From positions 18,153,501 through 18,217,500 of the forward strand of contig OX485805.1 in the NCBI GenBank assembly GCA_950295325.1: DNA of 64,000 nt. Reading direction: 5' to 3'. The stretch's first letter is position 1. Each line of letters opens with the position of its first letter. A model generated the notes under the pieces. The model saw nothing but the letters and a program-made list of their open reading frames with translations, had not been told where the DNA came from and made no database searches. The translations under genes were made by a program, and so were the position numbers. Shown in pieces: positions 57,034 through 64,000 of the stretch. Source of the DNA: Polytrichum commune. Its lineage: Eukaryota; Streptophyta; Polytrichopsida; Polytrichales; Polytrichaceae.

Positions 57034-57294
57034 CAATTGGAAACAATAGAACCAGAGATAAGATTGCACAAGCAAGTCACACATACACAAATACATATGA
57101 ACAATGCTTGTAGTGAGATGGTTTCCTTCACCCCTTGCCTTGCCCTTTATTGCTCATGGTCACCTCGGTTGCTACAAACAATATGGAATAACTCCGATCC
57201 CACTACGGACCAACCTTGTAGGCTTATTACAACCTTATTACTTCTAGTATTACATTTTTATGACTACAAACAACCTAATGCTCCACCTTCAACA
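57034..57294 (-). repeat. LTR of the copia fossil (5' copy)
   Basis: Partner of 52531-52791. Just inside it, on the minus strand, TTGGTTATGGGCCCACC could be the primer-binding site. Confidence 0.75.
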
Positions 57295-59660
57295 CCCATG
57301 GCCGAGACCATCACGACTCGTAAATGTTCTTTAGTTTATAAGATGTGGTCAGTCTGCAAATCACCCACAAAAAAGAACTCGCAATGCGCCAAAGACACAC
57401 ACTCCATCGAAGACCGGAATCATAAGAAGGAGAAGAATCTACACACCTGCTCAAACCTTCACCTCTACGCATATGAACGTTTATGACCTCCTCCCAAGAT
57501 TTGGCTCTTACACGAGCTGGTAGCCATTCACCCACCAAAATAAATAAAGACACACACTCCATCGAAAACATGGTATTGAAATCACATCGACCACGTGGGG
57601 GAGAACTGATCGCAAGTTACATATCAACTGGTGAAGCCAACCCTAAACCCTAAATGACCCACATCAAAGATTTGATGTGGGAAGATCTAATCAACAAAGT
57701 ATCTAATCATTACAAGTCTCATCATGGAAACTATAATCACCAAACATCTAATCGACAATGAAGGATTGAAGAGAGCCAAAGCAAGAGTGACCATAGAACA
57801 TACACAATAGAACATAAGTGAAGTACATTGTGCCTCACAAATCTCCAAAGTGAAGTACACTCAACCCTAATAATTCACACTCATCCCGCGACCTCGAGGT
57901 TCTACACTCCTTGCTCTCATCCATGTGTCGTCGTCATCGTTGGTGGCAACTGGTGACCTGTTGCACCGGTCACCAAGTGTGTGCGGGCAGGGCAGAAAAT
58001 GTTTTGCACCTGCCCTATCAGTCCCCCCAAAGTTCTTAGGGGGGAACTTAATGTCCGCCCTTGAACGCCAAGTGTCATGATGTGATGCTAATGGCAAATT
58101 TGTAGGTCATTAGTGTAACCTAGTATACACCTCAAAATAGGGTAAGGGACATTATTACCCAATGTTTCCATGTAGTTTGCTTGCCCACCACATTCTAATG
58201 GGATCAGGGACAAACCTGTCCAAATGTTGATGGAATTTGTTGGGGTAGGGTTCATGTGTACCAATGAGTTCAGTGTCTAGGGACTTTTTGGGCATCATTG
58301 GTCAAGATTCTACTGTTTTCAATATCAACCGGTTAAATGTTGACATCTTTCGGGTTTCTTTACATAATTGAGAAAATTCCTCTAAATCAATCAGTAATTT
58401 TCCTGAAAGTCTTGATTTTGAACTAGTTGTTTCTCAAAATCAACCACTTCATCTGCAACCACACAAAATATGATATTTAGTGTTACCAATTCTAGTTGTC
58501 TTGCTCAATACTAATTGTAAATCGTGGTGTAGTGTCACCAACACTAAATGCTAACCCAACATTACTTGTGATTCCTTGTAAGATTTTTGGGGGATTATAG
58601 ATTTATAGTGTTGCAATTACTATCACTTACAATGAAAATTTTCATCCAAAAAGCAATCATCCATGACAATATTTCATCATATGTTGCTGACAAGACAAGG
58701 TAGAGATTTGGCCAAGGAATGAACTCATCCATCATCCATCACAATATTTGTTCTCTTATTCATAAAAAATGGTCGTATGAAAAGTTACCACAATGACATA
58801 AAATACCATATTTAGTGTAACTACTCTCATCTTCTCAAATCCGGGGTCCACCTATTGCCCTCCTCCTCTTGAAACCAATCTTTAATCCTTCAGTGATCGA
58901 TAGTTGTAGGTTAAAATTTGAAATTTATAAATTTTATTAAAAAAAAACTTCACTAGGGGCATGAAAGTTTAGCAGCCCGTATACAAGACCCTCCACATTC
59001 TAATATGCCAACAAAATGTGGTTGGTTGGCAGCTAGTGTTTATTTGCAACTGAGCACCTCCAACCCACTAGAATCTAGTGGACAAGTGGCCTACATGGAA
59101 ACTCACCCTAAATACCATAAACAATCACTGTAGCAGTAGTGTAAGCACACCTTGAGGGGCTAGGCACATGGCCCAACTTTGCTGCCCTACAATTGTTTTT
59201 AGCTACCGTTAGGGAGACAAGACAACCAGGCAAGCAATCGCACAACACAACAACAAAATGGGATTTGGGCGAACCAACCCACACATTCGTTTCTTGTTGG
59301 ATGCCTAAACCCTTGCCTCCAAGGAACCAATGTACAAGTGGGTTCGCCCCAGCCAACAAAACGGCTATAACCAAGGCAAGGCACCGTGCAGGCTACAAAC
59401 AACAATAAAAAAACATAGATTCTATGTTTCACTCCGACGCAATAAACACGCTACCAGTGTTTTACCCAATGGTAAGAAAACCACCGAAAATGTTTGTTGT
59501 CGTGTTTATGAGTTTTTTTCATTTTTTAGCATATCACTCCAGGTCCTTCGAGGACCCGCTTGGGGTGTGGAAGCCCAGGCCACGTGCCCAACCCTTGAGG
59601 GTTGGTGGTTGGGAAAGCTTGATTATGAGTTGATTTTGAGTGGGTCAATGGAGACTACGA
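57295..59660. other. Intergenic, no clear gene
   Basis: Short frames only. A copy of a dispersed repeat (TTGGGCATCATTGGTCAAGA onward) lies at about 58288-58460. (CCCTAAA)2 lies at about 57643-57656. An imperfect inverted pair around 59260-59350 (GGGCGAACCA...TGGGTTCGCCC) may mark another MITE. Confidence 0.5.
58288..58460. repeat. Dispersed repeat, copy 1 of 3
   Basis: TTGGGCATCATTGGTCAAGA...ACCGGTTAAATGTTGACAT recurs in the same orientation at about 62437-62610, and more diverged at about 63540-63665. Family not known. Confidence 0.6.
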
Positions 59661-59713
59661 CGACAATGATGATGATGATGATGATGATGACGACGATGAC
59701 GACGACGATGAGG
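59661..59713. repeat. (ATG)n/(ACG)n microsatellite
   Basis: GATGATGATGATGATGATGA followed by GACGACGATGACGACGACGA. The poly-Ser and poly-Val/Ile frames on the minus strand come from it and are not genes. Confidence 0.95.
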
Positions 59714-59762
59714 TCGCCATGTGACCCGATTCGATTACCTTCAAGTAGAGTTTTATATCTAG

Positions 59763-60133
59763 GGTAAGTGCGCCATTGACCGAACGCGGCCCATGGACCG
59801 CACAACCACCGCACAGCCACCGCACAGTTTTCAATCCTGAGAACTCTCGCGGGAACTTTGGGAACGTTCGGGGAATTTCGGAGAGAACGTGAATGTACAG
59901 GTACCGCACATTATGTGGTGAAGGGCTCACTAAGCTCTTGAGATCCACATGTGTATGTTTGGATTCAATTTGTGATAGCTTTCACAAATCAAAATATCTT
60001 TCATTCTTATTTTTTTGTAAGAGAATCCTCACTTCTCAATTAACAATCCTTCAAAATTTGAAACAATTTAAGCTTATAAATTTGTACTTACAAGGATTTG
60101 AGGATTGATCGTGCGGTCATTGGCGCACTTACC
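59763..60133. mobile_element. MITE candidate, 371 bp
   Basis: GGTAAGTGCGCCATTGACCG at the left and, in reverse complement, GGTAAGTGCGCCAATGACCG at the right form inverted ends of about 24 bp. The flanks (TATCTAG and TTATCTC) are only partly alike, so the TSD is uncertain. No coding capacity. Confidence 0.65.
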
Positions 60134-60204
60134 TTATCTCCTTCTCCCGCGCTCATGTCATTTTGCTTGCTGTGGAAAGCCCATCCAAATGCTTCAATAC
60201 ACAC

Positions 60205-61273
60205 TAATGCCCCCTCCCCACCTGACTTTAGCTAAGACTAAAAGTTGGTTCTAACAAACCGGCCTTCACACCGTCGACATTATCTAGTGCCGAGCCTAGT
60301 TGGCAAATGATGTGGCATGGCTTAAAAGTGGAGGTTTTAAGCCTCAACCACCGACCCTCCCATCGGTACCTAAACATGAGGCAAGAATATAGGAGCTTTA
60401 AAAGTGTCGCCTCCCACCCTTGTGATTAGTTGCTTTTTAGTCTTAGCTATGAGGGCACGAGGAGCCCCATTAACAAAAACCGATGGTAAGATAGGTGAGT
60501 AGTAAGGCATTTGGGGATGGGACAAAAACTACCCAACATTCATTGCTTGGTAGATAAAACCATGAACATGTGTGAAAGCTACTTAACTAAAACCTACTAA
60601 AAAATCTCCGAAGCAAATTCTTGTAGGTGCATTGGGATAGTCGGATGCCTCCGCTATATCCGGGGGAGCTTTACCCGGTTTTTAGGAAATACTTTGGGTC
60701 TTAACTAAAGTCAGGTGGGAAGGGGGCATAACTTAACTTATGCCCCCTCCCCACCTGACTTTACCAAATAACTAAAGTCTTTCCTGAAACCCAGGTAAAG
60801 CTCCCTCGGTTGTAGGGGAGGCATCCGGCTATCCCAATGCACCTACAAGAACTTGCTCCGGAGATTTTTTAGTAGGTTTTAGTTAAGTAGCTTTCACACA
60901 TGTTCATGGTTTTATCTACCAAGCAATGAATGTTGGGTAGTTTTTGTCCCATCCCCAAATGCCTTACTACGCATCCATCTTACCATCGGTTTTTGTTAAC
61001 GAAGCTCCTCGTGCCCTCATAGCTAAGACTAAAAAGCAACCAATCACAAGGGCGGGAGGCCAGGTGACACTTTTAAAAGTCCTATATTCTTGCCTCATGT
61101 CTAGGTACTGATGGGAGGGTTGATGCTTGAGGCTTATTTATAACCTCCACTTTTAAGCCATGCCACATCATTTGCCAACTAGATTGGGCACTAGATAATG
61201 TTGATGATGTGGAGGCCATGTTTTTAGAACCAACTTTTAGGCTTCGCTAAAGTCAGATGGGGAGGGGGCATTA
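60205..61273. repeat. 1.07-kb near-perfect palindrome (two head-to-head MITEs)
   Basis: Arm 1 (60205-60730) and arm 2 (60739-61273) are reverse complements with scattered differences, separated by about 8 bp (ACTTAACT). Each arm itself begins and ends with the inverted pair ATGCCCCCTCCCCACCTGAC / GTCAGGTGGGAAGGGGGCAT. So each is a complete MITE-like unit, and the whole can fold into one hairpin of more than 500 bp. No coding capacity. Confidence 0.9.
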
Positions 61274-62036
61274 TGTGCATTACTGCCAACTGCCTCTGCT
61301 GCTTATTCGGTTATTCATAATTGCTTCACACACTTAATAGCCTTTATCTCGACCTTTCTTACGGCCCCTTCTAGGCCTTGCGCACAATTACCTTCTAATA
61401 CTATCAATTAGACTTAATTACATTCAGTCACACTTGGTTAGTATAAATGTGTGTGAAAACTTTGTGAAAGTAGAAGGTATTAACTAAACTATTGTGAAAA
61501 TAAACATAGTTATAATAAAAACACTAAGTTTAGTTCCGTCTTAGAATGACAAAGACCCTTTGAAATGGTAAGTCACAAAAATTATAACCTCAGTGCTAAT
61601 GAGGGTTTTGTAATATTTTTTACTTCCAAGTTAATTGCATGCTTCATTGACGGTTTCACTTTGAAAATGAAATCCCGGTCAATTACTTATTTACTCAATG
61701 GAAGTGAACATGTATATTGGATTTTGGACCTTGAAGGTGAAATGCACTCAATGTGGGATTTGTGAATGAGTGGCCTCCAAGAATGCAAGGGCAATGGTCT
61801 TTCCGAAGTCAGGTAGGTAGGTGGGCAAAAGTTTTCGGTCAGGTCCAAAATATCTAGATTTCTCTCTGGAGGGCTGCCCCTGCCCGAATATACCTCCCCT
61901 GGAAAGTTCATAAGGGGGTTCTTAACATCTACCAATCTTGAACGGCTATGCCTGAAAAGTTCCCGGGCAATCAGTTTGATACATGTAGCATTGACCAACT
62001 TTATTTTATGAGCTTGGGTAGGCATTAGTTATCTAA
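61274..62036. other. Intergenic, no gene seen
   Basis: Short frames only, none with recognisable motifs. Confidence 0.5.
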
Positions 62037-62250
62037 GGGCCGCTTTACACTACGATGGAGAAGTCCTCCAGTCAAGAATTCTAGGGGAATTTTGAAATTT
62101 GATTGGCCGAGAGTGACACTCTTGTCCGGTGGTGGTTTAACTTACACTACCGCCAAGAGTCCTTTGGTGGAGAACTTTATACATGGATGAAATAATGACA
62201 TGGTTGACAAAGTGGTGACACTTTTTTCAAGGGGAGTTCAAGAGGTAGGA
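62037..62250 (+). mobile_element. Harbinger-like family B, left end
   Basis: GGGCCGCTTTACACTACGAT after TAA (62034-62036). The next 210 bp align with the left end of 50435-52408 (GACACTCTTGTCCGGTGGTG). The right end is not identified. Confidence 0.7.
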
Positions 62251-62436
62251 TACTTTTGTACTAGAAGTGGAATAAAAAAACCATGAATCTCAATACAACT
62301 TTATCACCCAAGGAAAGTAGGCAGGCAATGGGGCAACAAGAATGACCACAACAAATGATGGAGACTCTCATACTTGTCAAGGAAGACCCGCTTGCACTTG
62401 TAACCGCAATGTAACCACAACAGTGCCCAGGAAGCT

Positions 62437-62610
62437 TTTGGGCATAGTTGGTCAAGATCTTAGTGATTCTAAACCGGTTATATGTTGACATAATCTTCCA
62501 GTTTTGCTTTATTCATTTGAGGTATATTCTTTTATAGAATCCTCTAAATGATCCGTAATTTTCTTGCAGTCTTGAACTTCAACCGGTTATTACTCAAACT
62601 CAAATGGTTC
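62437..62610. repeat. Dispersed repeat, copy 2 of 3
   Basis: TTGGGCATAGTTGGTCAAGA...AACCGGTTATATGTTGACAT; see the copy at 58288. Confidence 0.6.
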
Positions 62611-62700
62611 ATCTGTAACTAACCACTGGTTCTTCCCGAGCAATGAACCGCAACAACTTTGCATATTGAAGGAAATTATGTAAGTTGTGGCCTACAATAA

Positions 62701-63202
62701 GGGCCACTTCACACATGAGCCGAGAGCCGTGACCTTGAAATTGTGAGAGCCCAAAAGAACGTGTACAAAGGCCGTCCCAACACACCTCCAAAATCATGTC
62801 GTGCGGTCACGGATCCTCAAGTGTAGTGTGAAGTCATATGTGACCGGGCCCTCAAACAAATGCTATTTTAGTGTATTTCTATTCATGCGAGTCCTCGTAC
62901 ATGATAAAATAGAACAAATCAATGGTTGTGAGCATTTGGAGTGCTATGGTCTCCCGGTTTTGTGTCAGGCCTACCTCCAAGAGGTGGTTTTTGAAAATAG
63001 TCCAAGTGACCATGAAACAAGATCGATTGGATGCCATGTACCAATCCATGTAGAGTTTACATCCATCTTGCATTCACATACTCAGTTGGTCCCTCAAGCG
63101 GAGTGTGAAGTAGCAAACTTGGACCGGCTCCGCCTTTTCCACCAATGAGAGTGCTTGAAGTGGAATGGTCACGGGCTCTCAGTCTCGTGTGTGAAGTGGC
63201 CC
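62701..63202. mobile_element. Harbinger-like MITE, family A, TSD TAA
   Basis: 502 bp; the left end is GGGCCACTTCACACATGAG and the right end reads GGGCCACTTCACACACGAG in reverse complement. Inverted ends are about 38 bp. TSD TAA lies at 62698-62700 and 63203-63205. GGGCC ends and the TWA target fit Tourist/PIF-Harbinger. Non-coding. Confidence 0.88.
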
Positions 63203-63539
63203 TAAGATATGATGAAATTGTGTTCACTAATATGAGCTTATGGTACCGATTAATTTACAAATGAGAAAAACCTTGCAATTGCTTTGCACCTGTAGATTGC
63301 ACAGGTTTCATACCATTTGGCTATGGGTGTTTGATTGTAATTTGGGCTTGGATACTATTTGGGTTTATGTACCATGCAAGAACCTTCATATGTAGGCAAA
63401 ATTGCCTTAGTATTCATGTGATTCATAGTGGTATCGACCCAACTAGTAACTATGGTATAGAAGGATTCTCTCGCTTTGACATACTGACTAAATATCAATA
63501 TTTGACTAGTATTACAGTTTAGTCTATGGGGAGTATTTT

Positions 63540-63665
63540 TTGGGCACAATTGGTCAAAATCCTAGTGTTTTCAAGTCCAATTGATTATGTTATGTGGTCT
63601 TTTGGTTTTTCTTTGTTAATATGAGGTATGTCCCATAGATTCTTCTAGTATGATTGATAAATTAA
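63540..63665. repeat. Dispersed repeat, copy 3 of 3 (diverged)
   Basis: TTTGGGCACAATTGGTCAAAATC...TATGAGGTATGTCCCATAGATT; see the copies at 58288 and 62437. Confidence 0.5.
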
Positions 63666-63766
63666 CTACACTATTTTGTCTAATTAGTGTGGGTTACCGT
63701 TTGGCATTACGCATTGCTATGACATTTTACATTGGAATATGTTAGATGATAGTATTGCATTTTATG

Positions 63767-64000
63767 GCCGCTTTACACTACAGTGGAGAAGTGCACTGGT
63801 CGGTCAAGAACTTTCGCCCAAGACATGGTTGTTTGAGGCGAGGGATGGTATGCCAGAGAAGATGAAAAGACAATAAAATAATGCCTTAAGAAGTCTTGAC
63901 CGGCCGTAGTGTAACCACCTAAAGGAGAAGTGTATTGGACAACTTCACCAAGAGGAGAAGTCCACCGGACTACTTCACAAAACGGTCAAAGCCGGCCATA
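63767..64000 (-). mobile_element. Harbinger-like family B, end running off the window
   Basis: GGCCGCTTTACACTACAGTG and the following 230 bp match the reverse complement of the right end of 50435-52408, including GACATGGTTGTT.GAGGCGAG and ATAAAATAATGCCTTAAGAAG. The rest lies beyond the window. Confidence 0.8.

Larger units (their letters stand above)
52531..57294 (-). mobile_element. Ty1/copia fossil
   Basis: Minus-strand copia element with about 261-bp LTRs at 52531-52791 and 57034-57294. Parts in order along the minus strand: gag region (55339-54700), CCHC zinc knuckle, protease with DSGATKHMT (about 54520), pre-integrase and integrase regions (54316-53460), and sequence before the RT (RYPTRER near 53020). 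It is broken in several places and is clearly not whole. LTRs differ at a modest number of sites, so it is older than the Ty3/gypsy element at 6385. A hAT MITE is nested in its leader. Confidence 0.85.

Noticed and set aside
59655-59948. Poly-Ser protein frame on the minus strand
   Set aside because: Produced by the ATG/ACG microsatellite.
1-64000. tRNA, rRNA or CRISPR-like features
   Set aside because: I found no cloverleaf-like gene, rRNA block or spacer-repeat array that I could support by reading.

Overview
The window looks like gene-poor nuclear DNA of a land plant with a large, transposon-packed genome. The reasons are GT-AG introns, TTTAGGG telomere-type motifs inside repeats, plant CACTA (TNP2/Transposase_24/DUF4216) and MULE proteins, a plant-type TOM1-like VHS domain, and plant Ty3/gypsy and Ty1/copia retroelements. 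I cannot name the species. Almost every boundary I could fix is a transposon end with a matching target-site duplication (TSD).

Layout. 1-4440 is a decayed chromovirus (Ty3/gypsy) fossil with internal tandem duplications. 4441-6125 is non-coding and rich in short perfect hairpins, probably the fossil's LTR. 6153-19104 is a plus-strand CACTA gene of the Transposase_24 type. An 11.5-kb Ty3/gypsy element (6385-17924, TSD CCTTG, LTRs of identical length, one long polyprotein on the minus strand) has landed inside its first exon. The CACTA element ends at 21144 after 2 kb of subterminal GACATC repeats. 21679-27002 holds two inverted copies of a 0.76-kb DNA element around a MULE transposase remnant. 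27178-28768 is an old LTR. 29845-31341 is a small CACTA element (TSD GTA). 31345-38800 is AT-rich and contains an unrecognised minus-strand gene interrupted by a hAT-type MITE (TSD GTTCTTCA), which is itself interrupted by a 2.6-kb insert.

39101-47951 is an old LTR locus delimited by TCCTC. Nested in it are a CACTA element (39360-42234, TSD TTG) whose gene joins a TNP2-type zinc exon, a SET-like domain and DUF4216, and a 1.47-kb solo LTR (43325-44793, TSD AGGTC). 48780-52530 carries phase-compatible minus-strand exons that include two good VHS-domain exons, the only clear host-type coding sequence. It is split by a Harbinger-like element (50435-52408, TSD TTA). A Ty1/copia fossil (52531-57294) follows. 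The last 7 kb are non-coding, with a 1.07-kb near-palindrome (60205-61273), several MITEs and the end of another Harbinger-like element at the right edge.

How the parts relate: the region is a stack of insertions, so relative ages can be read from nesting. The Ty3/gypsy element is younger than the Transposase_24 gene. The SET-bearing CACTA and the solo LTR are younger than the 39101-47951 LTR. The hAT MITEs are younger than the Harbinger and copia elements they sit in. The most interesting single item is the SET-DUF4216 gene carried by the CACTA element.
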